From Bacteroidota bacterium (GTDB lineage Bacteria; Bacteroidota; Bacteroidia; B-17B0; Aurantibacillaceae): a stretch of 64,000 bases of DNA. Both the position numbers and the translations under genes were made by a program. This document shows positions 18,171 to 26,383 of this stretch, in pieces. Below the pieces are notes generated by a model. The model ran no database searches and was not told the DNA's origin. It saw nothing but the letters and a program-made list of their open reading frames with translations. Numbering within the stretch: the first letter of the stretch is position 1; each line of letters starts with the position of its first letter. The DNA lies in the NCBI GenBank assembly GCA_013697245.1, contig JACCXH010000028.1, positions 1 through 64,000 of the forward strand, given 5' to 3'.

Positions 18171-18701
18171 GTGAAAAACTCTAAAACAATTGCCGATAAC
18201 ACAAGAAGATGGCACGCTGTATATGTAAGTTCCAGAGCTGAAAAAAAAATAAGCGAAACACTTAATGGAAAAGGAATTGAAGCTTATGTACCGATAGTTA
18301 AGACCATGCGCCAATGGAGCGATCGAAAAAAAATGGTTGAGCTACCTTTACTTAATGGTTATGTTTTTATTAAAATAAATACTTTAGAGAACGATAAGGT
18401 AATGCAAACAAAAGGGGTTGTAAATTTTGTAAGAAGTGAGGGGAAAATTGCAGCTATTCGTGATGTTGAAATTGACAGTTTAAAACAATTGGTAGCCCTT
18501 GGCTACCATATAGAGGCAAACGGAATAAATAAAGAATATAAAGAAGGCGATAAGGTAAAAATAACATCAGGAGTTTTAAAAGGAATTGAAGGATATGTGG
18601 TTGAGGTAGATGAAAATAAACAAATTGAAGTTCTACTAGAGAGTATAGGTCAATGCATAAGAGTTAAATTGCCAAAAGACTTGTTAATACCCTTAAAATA
18701 A
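18171..18701 (+). CDS. UpxY-type NusG-like transcription antiterminator
   Basis: This 176-residue NusG paralogue would load on RNA polymerase and allow read-through of the long polysaccharide operon behind it. The NGN domain covers residues 10-105, with WHAVYVSSRAEKKI near the start and LPLLNGYVFIKI in the middle. A KOW motif follows (YKEGDKVKITSGVLKGIEG, about 123-141). In Bacteroides, UpxY proteins are the first genes of capsule operons and act in cis on them, which fits this position before the ABC exporter. It starts with GTG behind a strong Shine-Dalgarno. Confidence 0.93.
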   Translation: MKNSKTIADNTRRWHAVYVSSRAEKKISETLNGKGIEAYVPIVKTMRQWSDRKKMVELPLLNGYVFIKINTLENDKVMQTKGVVNFVRSEGKIAAIRDVEIDSLKQLVALGYHIEANGINKEYKEGDKVKITSGVLKGIEGYVVEVDENKQIEVLLESIGQCIRVKLPKDLLIPLK

Positions 18702-18713
18702 TAAAAACATAAA

Positions 18714-19562
18714 GTGCAAGAAAATACAGATTGGGATATAATCGTTAAACCTAAATCTTCTTTATTTCAACTAAATTTAAAAGAAGTTTGGGCGTATAAA
18801 GATCTTATACTGTTAATGGTTAAAAGAGATATTACTTCAGTGTATAAACAAACCATTCTTGGGCCGGTATGGATGATAATACAACCTATTTTTACAACAG
18901 CCATTTACACTTTTACCTTTAGCTCAACGGCAAAAATGAGTACGGATAATATTCCACCTGTTTTATTTTATCTTATTGGACAAGTTTTTTGGAATTATTT
19001 TTCTGATAGTTTAAACAAAACATCAAATACATTTATAGCCAACGCCGGTGTTTTCGGTAAAGTGTATTTTCCTCGTTTAGTTATGCCAATTTCGGTTATC
19101 ATTTCAAACCTCGTTAAATTAGGTATTCAACTAGGGCTTTTATTAATAATTTATCTTTATTACTACTTTACTACGGATTCATTACACCCAAATATTTATA
19201 TTTTATTTGTTCCGATTTTTATTATTTTTTTAGGAATATTCGGATTAAGCTTAGGCGTTATTTTTTCATCGTTAACCACTAAATACCGCGATTTTACTTT
19301 TTTATTAGGGTTCGCTGTTCAACTAATTATGTTTGCAAGTTGCGTAGTATTTCCATTATCAATGTATTCGCAAAAAATACAAAACCTGTTGGCATACAAT
19401 CCAATTGTTACTTTTATGGAAGCGATAAGGTTTTCGTTAACCGGAAATGGCAGTTTTAATATTGTAAACATCCTTATTAGTCAGGCAATAATAATTTTAT
19501 TTTTATTTTTTGGAATAATCATGTTTTCGAAAACCGAAAAAACATTTATGGATTCGGTATAA
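18714..19562 (+). CDS. wzm: ABC-2 type polysaccharide export permease (Wzm)
   Basis: This 282-residue inner-membrane permease moves a lipid-linked polysaccharide to the periplasm. The N-terminus carries the amphipathic entry typical of the family (YKDLILLMVKRDITSVYKQTILGPVWMIIQP, in two runs about 27-57). About six membrane segments and the C-terminal YNPIVTFMEAIRFSLTG block follow. It begins with GTG 12 bases after the antiterminator and ends two bases before the ATPase gene, giving a classic Wzm-Wzt pair. Export by an ABC transporter means the chain is finished in the cytoplasm. Confidence 0.93.
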   Translation: MQENTDWDIIVKPKSSLFQLNLKEVWAYKDLILLMVKRDITSVYKQTILGPVWMIIQPIFTTAIYTFTFSSTAKMSTDNIPPVLFYLIGQVFWNYFSDSLNKTSNTFIANAGVFGKVYFPRLVMPISVIISNLVKLGIQLGLLLIIYLYYYFTTDSLHPNIYILFVPIFIIFLGIFGLSLGVIFSSLTTKYRDFTFLLGFAVQLIMFASCVVFPLSMYSQKIQNLLAYNPIVTFMEAIRFSLTGNGSFNIVNILISQAIIILFLFFGIIMFSKTEKTFMDSV

Positions 19563-19564
19563 TA

Positions 19565-20857
19565 ATGGCGCGCAATGTAATTGAAATATTAAACCTTGGA
19601 AAGCAATACCGTTTAGGGCAAGTAGGAAGAAGCTCTATTGCTGATGATTTTAAACGTTTAACCCATCGTTTGAGAGGGAAAGAAGATCCGTTTTTACAGA
19701 TTGGTGAAGAAAACGACAGAACAAAAAAAGGAAATTCAGATTATGTTTGGGCATTAAAAGATATTAGTTTTAATGTTCAGCAAGGTAACGTATTAGGCAT
19801 TATTGGTAAAAATGGCGCAGGAAAATCTACTTTGCTAAAAATTCTTTCACGAACCACTTCCCCCACTATTGGCGAATATAAAATTAAAGGTAGAGTAGCT
19901 AGTTTATTGGAAGTTGGAACCGGCTTTCATCCTGACTTAACTGGCAGAGAAAATGTTTTTTTAAATGGCGCATTACTTGGCATGACCAAAGCCGAGATAA
20001 AAAAGAATTTTGATGAGATCTTAGATTTTAGCGGCGTTGAAAGGTATATTGATACTCCTGTTAAGCGCTACTCCTCTGGTATGTATGTGAGGCTGGCTTT
20101 CGCTGTTGCAGCGCATCTCGATCCGGAGATTTTAATTGTTGATGAGGTACTGGCGGTTGGTGATCAGGAGTTTCAAGATAAATGCTTGGGCAAAATGCGG
20201 TCGGTTTCTGAAGAAGGGAGAACTGTGCTTTTTGTTAGCCATAATTTAATGGCTGTAAAACAACTTTGTACAAGTGGAATTTTTATGAAGAATGGAACAA
20301 TTAAAAGCATTGGTACAATTAATGAAACGATTGAAGAATACCTTAATGATGGAAATATTGTATCTGAGTTGGGAGACATTCCCAGAGAAATGAAAAGAGA
20401 ATATTCTAACGGCGAAGGGTATTTTAATAAAATTGCCTTATTAAACTTAAATGATGTACAGGTTTTTTCGTTAGCATTTAATCAACCATTTAAAGTAAAA
20501 TTACAATTTGAAGCATTACAATATATTGAAGATGCTATCTTTAACATAAACATTTGTAATACTATTGGCGAGCCTATCTTATACGCAGTTGAAAAGTTAA
20601 ATGGAAATTATTCTTTCAGTAAGGTTGAAAAAGGAATAACCGAAATTGAAGTTGTTTTTGACATTAAATTATTACCAAATAATTACAAATTTACAATTGG
20701 CGTCGGTCACAAAAGTGGCCTTACTATAGACTATCTGGAAGGTATTTTCCCTTTTAAAGTAAATAAAATTGGCTACGAAGTGGGAATGGATTATCCCTGG
20801 GATATTTCAAATGGTTATGTTGAACCCGAAACAAAATGGAACTTTAAAAAAATATAA
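19565..20857 (+). CDS. wzt: Polysaccharide ABC exporter ATPase with C-terminal domain (Wzt)
   Basis: This 430-residue protein is the energising half of the Wzm/Wzt exporter. Walker A GKNGAGKST is at 81-89, the signature YSSGMYVRL at 169-177, and Walker B ILIVDEVLAVGD at 189-200. Residues 260-430 form an added beta-rich domain like the Wzt C-terminal domain. In known systems that domain binds the modified non-reducing end of the finished chain, so the transporter exports only capped polymer. Candidate capping methyltransferases are encoded later in the block. The substrate itself cannot be predicted. Confidence 0.93.
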   Translation: MARNVIEILNLGKQYRLGQVGRSSIADDFKRLTHRLRGKEDPFLQIGEENDRTKKGNSDYVWALKDISFNVQQGNVLGIIGKNGAGKSTLLKILSRTTSPTIGEYKIKGRVASLLEVGTGFHPDLTGRENVFLNGALLGMTKAEIKKNFDEILDFSGVERYIDTPVKRYSSGMYVRLAFAVAAHLDPEILIVDEVLAVGDQEFQDKCLGKMRSVSEEGRTVLFVSHNLMAVKQLCTSGIFMKNGTIKSIGTINETIEEYLNDGNIVSELGDIPREMKREYSNGEGYFNKIALLNLNDVQVFSLAFNQPFKVKLQFEALQYIEDAIFNINICNTIGEPILYAVEKLNGNYSFSKVEKGITEIEVVFDIKLLPNNYKFTIGVGHKSGLTIDYLEGIFPFKVNKIGYEVGMDYPWDISNGYVEPETKWNFKKI

Positions 20858-20858
20858 A

Positions 20859-21827
20859 ATGGATATAAAAAACAGTAAAATATTAGTAATAGGTGGTGCG
20901 GGCTTTATTGGCAGTTTTGTAGTGGCCGAATTATTAAAAGAAGAAGTAGCCGAAGTTATTGTTTATGATAATTTTGCCCGTGGAAAAAAAGAATACCTGT
21001 CTGAATCTTTAAAAGATAAGCGTTGCAAAATTTTCCCAATTGGTGGCGACATTAGAGAAATTGATATTTTAAATACGGCCATGCAGGGCGTTGATTATGT
21101 TATTTGTTTATCAGCAATGTGGTTATTGCATTGCAAAGATTATCCTAGAACTGCTTTTGAGGTTAATATTGCCGGCACTTTTAACGTATTAGAAGCTTGT
21201 GTAAAAAACAATATCAAAAAATTAATTTGGTCATCTTCTGCATCTGTATACGGTGATGCCGTTCAATTACCAATGACAGAAGAACATCCGTTTAATAACA
21301 AAAATTTTTACGGCGCCACAAAAATTGCCGGCGAAGCCATGGCTACAGCTTTTAACGATCGTTATGGTCTAAAAGTAATTGGTTTACGCTATATGAATGT
21401 GTATGGTCCGCACCAGGATCAAACAGCCGCTTATACAGGTGTAGTTCCAATAATGCTTAATAAAATTGATGCGAACGAAGCTCCGGTAATTAATGGCGAT
21501 GGCAGCCAGGCTTATGATTTTATTTATGTGGAGGATGTGGCGCGTTGCAACGTCGATGCCTTAAAGAGTAATATTGACCATGGTTTTTATAATGTTGGAA
21601 CCGAAGTTCAAACCTCAATAAAAGAACTATGCGATTTAATATTAGACCTTAAAAAATCAAATTTGAAAGTGAGCTACAAACCATATAGTGCTGATGACGC
21701 TCGGTCATTAGTTCAAAATAGAATTGGTAGCGCTGTAAAAGCTGAACACGAATTAGGTTTTAAATATAAATACAGTTTAAAAGAAGGTCTTTTAAAATTA
21801 ATCGATTGGAGAAGCAGTAATAATTAA
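20859..21827 (+). CDS. NAD-dependent sugar epimerase/dehydratase
   Basis: This 323-residue extended SDR enzyme acts on nucleotide sugars. The NAD-binding GGAGFIG is at residues 11-17. The catalytic SSSASVYG is followed by Y-x3-K in FYGATK, and RYMNVYGPHQ is the usual substrate loop. I used the ATG at 20859, just after the Wzt stop; an earlier in-frame ATG lies inside wzt and would add 30 non-family residues. The distinctive LSAMWLLHCKDYP stretch replaces the usual LAA block. It may make the 4-keto or epimerised sugar needed by the aminotransferase downstream, but the reaction is not certain. Confidence 0.88.
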   Translation: MDIKNSKILVIGGAGFIGSFVVAELLKEEVAEVIVYDNFARGKKEYLSESLKDKRCKIFPIGGDIREIDILNTAMQGVDYVICLSAMWLLHCKDYPRTAFEVNIAGTFNVLEACVKNNIKKLIWSSSASVYGDAVQLPMTEEHPFNNKNFYGATKIAGEAMATAFNDRYGLKVIGLRYMNVYGPHQDQTAAYTGVVPIMLNKIDANEAPVINGDGSQAYDFIYVEDVARCNVDALKSNIDHGFYNVGTEVQTSIKELCDLILDLKKSNLKVSYKPYSADDARSLVQNRIGSAVKAEHELGFKYKYSLKEGLLKLIDWRSSNN

Positions 21828-21832
21828 GGAAG

Positions 21833-23317
21833 ATGTTATTTAACTCCTTCGAGTTTCTTGTTTTTTTTATAATTGTAACAGGGTTGTATTTTACACTTCC
21901 ACATAAATTTCGTTGGTTGCTCTTATTATTAGCGAGCTGCGTTTTTTATATGTTTTTTATTCCAATTTATATTTTAATTTTATTTGTTACAATAATTATA
22001 GATTATTTTGCAGGTATATATATTGAGAAATCTGAAGGAAAAAAGCGAAAGTATTTATTAGTAATTAGTTTAATTTCAAACATTGGTATACTTGCTTTTT
22101 TTAAGTATTATAATTTTTTTATAGATAACATTAATGTTGTATTTAACGTTTTACATTGGAATTATAGCATCGATTTACTTAAAATTGTTTTACCAATAGG
22201 CCTTTCGTTTCATACATTTCAGGCTATGAGCTATACTATTGAGGTTTATCGCAAAAAACAAAAAGCAGAAAAACATTTTGGAATATATGCACTTTACGTG
22301 ATGTATTATCCTCAATTAGTGGCAGGACCAATTGAACGGCCACAAAATGTACTCTCTCAATTTCATACCAAACATAAATTTAATCCTTACTTATTTAGTA
22401 ATGGTTTAAAGCAAACTGTAATTGGTCTCTTTAAAAAAGTAGTTATTGCCGATAGCCTGGCACCTTATGTAAATTTAGTTTACGACAATCCTGAACAGTA
22501 TGAACCCATTACCATTTTTATTGCCACGGTGTTTTTTGCTTTTCAAATTTATTGTGATTTTTCGGGATATTCCGACATTGCTCTTGGCGCATCAAGAGTT
22601 ATGGGAATTGAATTAATGCAAAACTTTAAGGCGCCATATAGATCAGTTAGTATCAGCGATTTTTGGTCTCGTTGGCACATGTCTCTTTCTTCTTGGTTCA
22701 GAGATTATGTGTATATCCCTTTAGGTGGAAATCGAGTTGGCCAGTCGCGTTTGTTTTTCAATCTTTTCTTGGTATTTATGATAAGTGGTTTTTGGCACGG
22801 AGCAAACTGGACATTTATTATTTGGGGGGCTTTACATGGTTTTTATACGATTGCAGAAATAGCTTTTAAAAAAAAGACAAAGTCTATTAAAATAAATAAC
22901 AACTCATTAGCTTTTATGGTAAAAATAACAAAACAATTTATTGTTTTTTATTTAGTATGTTTTGCCTGGATTTTTTTTAGAGCCGAAACTGTTTCTAAAG
23001 CAGTATTTATGGCTAAGCAATTTGTTTTGGGGATTCCGGTTTACATTACTCATCTAACTCAAAAGGGATATTTGTGGTTGGAACCGTTAATTTTTAATGA
23101 AAATATAAACCGCAAACTCCTAGATTTTTTATTTTTAGGAACTGCTTTACTTTTGCTGTTTTTAATTGATAAAATTGAGTACAAAACCAAATTTATCAAT
23201 TATCTGGATACTAAGCCTTTTTTATTAAGATTTAGTTTCTACCAGATCATAATTATTTTATTTTTTATTATTGGATCGTTTCATAGTGAAAAAGAGTTTA
23301 TATACTTTCAATTTTAA
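21833..23317 (+). CDS. MBOAT family O-acyltransferase (AlgI-like)
   Basis: This 494-residue polytopic membrane protein transfers acyl, usually acetyl, groups across the inner membrane to a surface polymer. Typical AlgI/DltB blocks are LPIGLSFHTFQAMSYTIEVY (about 122-141), YPQLVAGPIERP (about 160-171) and FQIYCDFSGYSDIALG. The membrane-embedded catalytic histidine H322 is in GFWHGANW. The stop codon overlaps the start of the next gene (TAATG), pairing it with the SGNH-like protein as an acetylation module. Confidence 0.93.
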   Translation: MLFNSFEFLVFFIIVTGLYFTLPHKFRWLLLLLASCVFYMFFIPIYILILFVTIIIDYFAGIYIEKSEGKKRKYLLVISLISNIGILAFFKYYNFFIDNINVVFNVLHWNYSIDLLKIVLPIGLSFHTFQAMSYTIEVYRKKQKAEKHFGIYALYVMYYPQLVAGPIERPQNVLSQFHTKHKFNPYLFSNGLKQTVIGLFKKVVIADSLAPYVNLVYDNPEQYEPITIFIATVFFAFQIYCDFSGYSDIALGASRVMGIELMQNFKAPYRSVSISDFWSRWHMSLSSWFRDYVYIPLGGNRVGQSRLFFNLFLVFMISGFWHGANWTFIIWGALHGFYTIAEIAFKKKTKSIKINNNSLAFMVKITKQFIVFYLVCFAWIFFRAETVSKAVFMAKQFVLGIPVYITHLTQKGYLWLEPLIFNENINRKLLDFLFLGTALLLLFLIDKIEYKTKFINYLDTKPFLLRFSFYQIIIILFFIIGSFHSEKEFIYFQF

Positions 23318-24264
23318 TGAATTTTGTTTTTAAATTACTTTCTTTTTTTTGTATTACATTTTTTGTACTTTATCTTATGAATTTTTTTTACGAGAAAAAA
23401 GCAAAAGACATTTACATTGATAAACCAAGCTTTATTATAAGTTGTAAAGGGTTAAATTTTGACTATCTGGTTGGTGGATCATCGCGGGTTGAAAATAATT
23501 TTAATACCGCGTGTTTCGATTCTGTTTGCCATTTAAATGGCTTTAATATTGGTTATAGCGGTAGTGCAATGTGTCAAAATTACTTAACGCTGTACTTGTT
23601 TTTAAAAAATGGTAATAAAACAAAAAACTATTTACAGCAAGTTGAAGATAGATTCTTAATCAATCCTAAGGTATTTACTTATCCATTTCAAGACTATTTC
23701 TTTATGCCTTATATAGGAGATTCGATTGTGGATGAGTGTTACAAGCACTGTGTTCCTTCGTATAAATTTTTTATTTGGAAAAACATACCATTTTTAAAAT
23801 ACATGGAATTTAAGAATTATTATGCGTTAAATAACCTGATTAAAATAACAAAGGTCGATTCTGGGTTAATTAAATCGAAAGGATACAGTAAGCTAAAAAT
23901 GAAACATAAAAAAAACTTTCCGTTAAAAAGCTATGAAAGAAGCAGCCTGGAAGAGTCGGTAGATTCAATAAATATTTTTTATTTAGATAAGATAAAAGAA
24001 TTGTGTAAAGAAAATAATATTAATTTTATTATCTACTCTTCACCAATATATAAAGAGTCTTACTTAGGTTATAAGCCAAAAAATTTGCACAATGCACTTT
24101 TAAATTATGTTTCAGTAAATAAAATTCAATATTTTGATTTTATGACGGATGAAAAATATAGCGGCTCTGATTTTTTTTTAGATGAAACGCATTTAAACGC
24201 TGAAGGAACAGATGTATTTACAAAACAATTAGCCGATACGATAAAAAATTATTTACAGAAATAA
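23317..24264 (+). CDS. SGNH/AlgX-like acetyltransferase partner of the MBOAT protein
   Basis: This 315-residue protein has an N-terminal membrane anchor (residues 5-23) and a periplasmic domain. Two hydrolase-like boxes are visible: GGSSR at 53-57, in the place of the GDS nucleophile block, and D289-x2-H292 (DETHLNAEG) near the C-terminus. Position and layout match the soluble partners of MBOAT acyltransferases (AlgJ/AlgX, DltD). Overall similarity to those is not obvious by eye. It would pass the acetyl group from the MBOAT channel onto the polysaccharide. Confidence 0.72.
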   Translation: MNFVFKLLSFFCITFFVLYLMNFFYEKKAKDIYIDKPSFIISCKGLNFDYLVGGSSRVENNFNTACFDSVCHLNGFNIGYSGSAMCQNYLTLYLFLKNGNKTKNYLQQVEDRFLINPKVFTYPFQDYFFMPYIGDSIVDECYKHCVPSYKFFIWKNIPFLKYMEFKNYYALNNLIKITKVDSGLIKSKGYSKLKMKHKKNFPLKSYERSSLEESVDSINIFYLDKIKELCKENNINFIIYSSPIYKESYLGYKPKNLHNALLNYVSVNKIQYFDFMTDEKYSGSDFFLDETHLNAEGTDVFTKQLADTIKNYLQK

Positions 24265-24273
24265 AATTTAAAC

Positions 24274-25425
24274 ATGGAAACTATAAAAAGAAATATACCA
24301 ATATCACTGCCGCATACCGGCGAAGAAGAATGGTTAGCAACAAAAGAACCTATAATGAGTGGCTGGTTAACCGCGGGGCCAAAAGTAAGAGAGTTTGAAG
24401 AAATTTTCGCAAAACGTCATGGTGTTAAATACGCTATGGCGGTAACAAGTGCCACCACAGCCTTACATTTGGCTTTGGTTGCTTTAGGTGTTAAACAAGG
24501 CGATGAGGTTATAGTGCCTGCTTTTACATGGATTTCTACAGCAAATGTAGTTTTGTATTGTGGCGCAACAGTTGTATTTGTTGATGTTAATAGGGAATCT
24601 TTTAATATAGACCTTGAAGACCTGAAGAAAAAAATTACACCTAGAACAAAAGCCATTATTCCTGTTCATCTATTTGGTTTATGTGCAGATATGGATGCCA
24701 TAAAAAAAATTGCAGGTAATATTCCTTTAATTGAAGACGGAGCCTGCGCTGCTGGCGCTGGGTATAAAGGAAAACCCGCCGGAAGCCTAGGTAATTTGGG
24801 ATGTTTTTCCTTTCATCCACGTAAATCGGTTACTACCGGTGAAGGCGGAATGATAACAACTAACGATGATCATTTAGCTGAAATTATTTCAAGCTTAAGA
24901 AACCACGGGGCTTCTATATCCGAAGAGCAACGACATCACGGCGCAAAACCATATATACTTCCTGATTTTAATATGTTAGGATATAATTATAGAATGACTG
25001 ATCTGCAAGCGGCAGTTGGTATAGTACAATTAAAAAAGTTAGATCTTTTTATTGACGAGCGGGCGAAGTGGGCAAAGTATTACGATGAGCAATTAAAAGG
25101 ATTAGATTGGCTTCGTACCCCCTCGTTTGGTGACGATTACAAACACGGTTGGCAATCTTATGTAGTCTACATTGATGAGAAAAAAGCGCCATTAAGTAGA
25201 AACGAAATAATGGAAAAATTGCAGCAGGAAGGAATATCCACCCGCCCCGGAACACATGCGCCGCACATGTTAGGCTACTACGCTAACCTATACAACATTA
25301 AGCCTACAGATTTTCAGGGGGCAAAAGATTGTAATGATTTTTCAATGTCGATACCCTTGTTTAATAAAATGACAAAAGAAGACTATGAATATGTTGTTGA
25401 AAAAATAAAATCTATAAAATCATGA
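24274..25425 (+). CDS. DegT/DnrJ/EryC1/StrS sugar aminotransferase
   Basis: This 383-residue PLP enzyme aminates a keto nucleotide sugar. Family blocks are TSATTALHLAL (58-68), PAFTWISTANVVLYCGA (82-98), EDGACAAGAGYKGKPAG (about 154-170) and the PLP lysine K184 in FSFHPRKSVTTGEGG. The C-terminal MSIPLFNKMTKEDYEYV is also typical. It overlaps the next gene by four bases (ATGA). Together with the formyltransferase at 28282 it suggests an N-formylated amino sugar. Regiochemistry cannot be read from the sequence. Confidence 0.94.
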   Translation: METIKRNIPISLPHTGEEEWLATKEPIMSGWLTAGPKVREFEEIFAKRHGVKYAMAVTSATTALHLALVALGVKQGDEVIVPAFTWISTANVVLYCGATVVFVDVNRESFNIDLEDLKKKITPRTKAIIPVHLFGLCADMDAIKKIAGNIPLIEDGACAAGAGYKGKPAGSLGNLGCFSFHPRKSVTTGEGGMITTNDDHLAEIISSLRNHGASISEEQRHHGAKPYILPDFNMLGYNYRMTDLQAAVGIVQLKKLDLFIDERAKWAKYYDEQLKGLDWLRTPSFGDDYKHGWQSYVVYIDEKKAPLSRNEIMEKLQQEGISTRPGTHAPHMLGYYANLYNIKPTDFQGAKDCNDFSMSIPLFNKMTKEDYEYVVEKIKSIKS

Positions 25426-26381
25426 TGACGACAAAACAACTTGAAGATTTATTTACGGTGCCAATTTTATTTAAAGATAATTTGGCCATTATTAATGATT
25501 CATCTTCATTTCAAAATCAGGCACAAACTAACGATTCATTTTCAGAGAAATGGGTAAAATTAGATAATGAAAGTAGTACAGAAGCATCAGAAGATTTTCA
25601 AAAAAAATGGGTTCTTGAACTATATGGTTTTAAAACAATCGATGGGCTTAAAGATTTTTTAAAAGATAAAAAAATTATTATAGATGCGGGTTGTGGTATT
25701 GGCTACAAAAGTGCCTGGTTAGCAGAGTTGGCCCCACATGCAATTGTTTTTGGCATTGATTATTCAGAAGCAATTTTAGTCGCCGCGAATAGATATAAAC
25801 CAATTTCGAATTTATATTTTTTTAGAGCTGATATAGCAAACCTGCCTTTTAAGCCGTCAACATTAGATTTTATTTTATGTGACCAGGTAATTCATCATAC
25901 CGAAAATCCGCGTAAGACATACGAGCACTTATCTTCACTCTTAAGCGGTGACGGAAAATTTGCTTGTTACGTATATGCTAAAAAAGCATTGCCTCGTGAA
26001 TTGGTAGATACTTATTTTAGAACAGCTACTCATAAATTTACACATGAACAAATGTGGCAATTTTCGGATCAACTCACTGAACTTGGAAAAACATTAACCG
26101 ATTTAAATGTAAAGTTTAATTGCCCCGATATACCTGCTCTTGGAATTAAAGGCGGCGAGTATGATATACAACGCTTTATTTACTGGAATTTTTTAAAATG
26201 TTTTTATCATCCGCAATGGACAAAAAAAGAAAACGACTCTTGTAATTTTGATTGGTATTCGCCTAGCAATGCTGAGCGTTATAGTGCTGATGAATATAAA
26301 GTATGGGCCAATGAATTAAATTTAAAAATAGATTTTTTTAGAAGTGAGGAAGCGGGACACACGTCTATTGTTTCTAAGTAA
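25422..26381 (+). CDS. Class I SAM-dependent methyltransferase
   Basis: This 319-residue protein contains a Rossmann methyltransferase domain from about residue 80. Motif I is DAGCGIGYKS (88-97). The acidic residue for the SAM ribose is in GIDYSEAIL, and motif IV is LDFILCDQVIHHTENP. The N-terminal 75 residues may help bind the sugar substrate. Its start overlaps the aminotransferase gene as ATGA. It could methylate a sugar or its carrier, possibly as a chain cap recognised by Wzt; that link is inference. Confidence 0.85.
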   Translation: MMTTKQLEDLFTVPILFKDNLAIINDSSSFQNQAQTNDSFSEKWVKLDNESSTEASEDFQKKWVLELYGFKTIDGLKDFLKDKKIIIDAGCGIGYKSAWLAELAPHAIVFGIDYSEAILVAANRYKPISNLYFFRADIANLPFKPSTLDFILCDQVIHHTENPRKTYEHLSSLLSGDGKFACYVYAKKALPRELVDTYFRTATHKFTHEQMWQFSDQLTELGKTLTDLNVKFNCPDIPALGIKGGEYDIQRFIYWNFLKCFYHPQWTKKENDSCNFDWYSPSNAERYSADEYKVWANELNLKIDFFRSEEAGHTSIVSK

Positions 26382-26383
26382 AA

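Noticed and set aside
21833-23317. Wzy polymerase or O-antigen ligase
   Set aside because: The multi-pass topology suggested it, but the AlgI-type blocks and GFWHGANW histidine identify an MBOAT acyltransferase.
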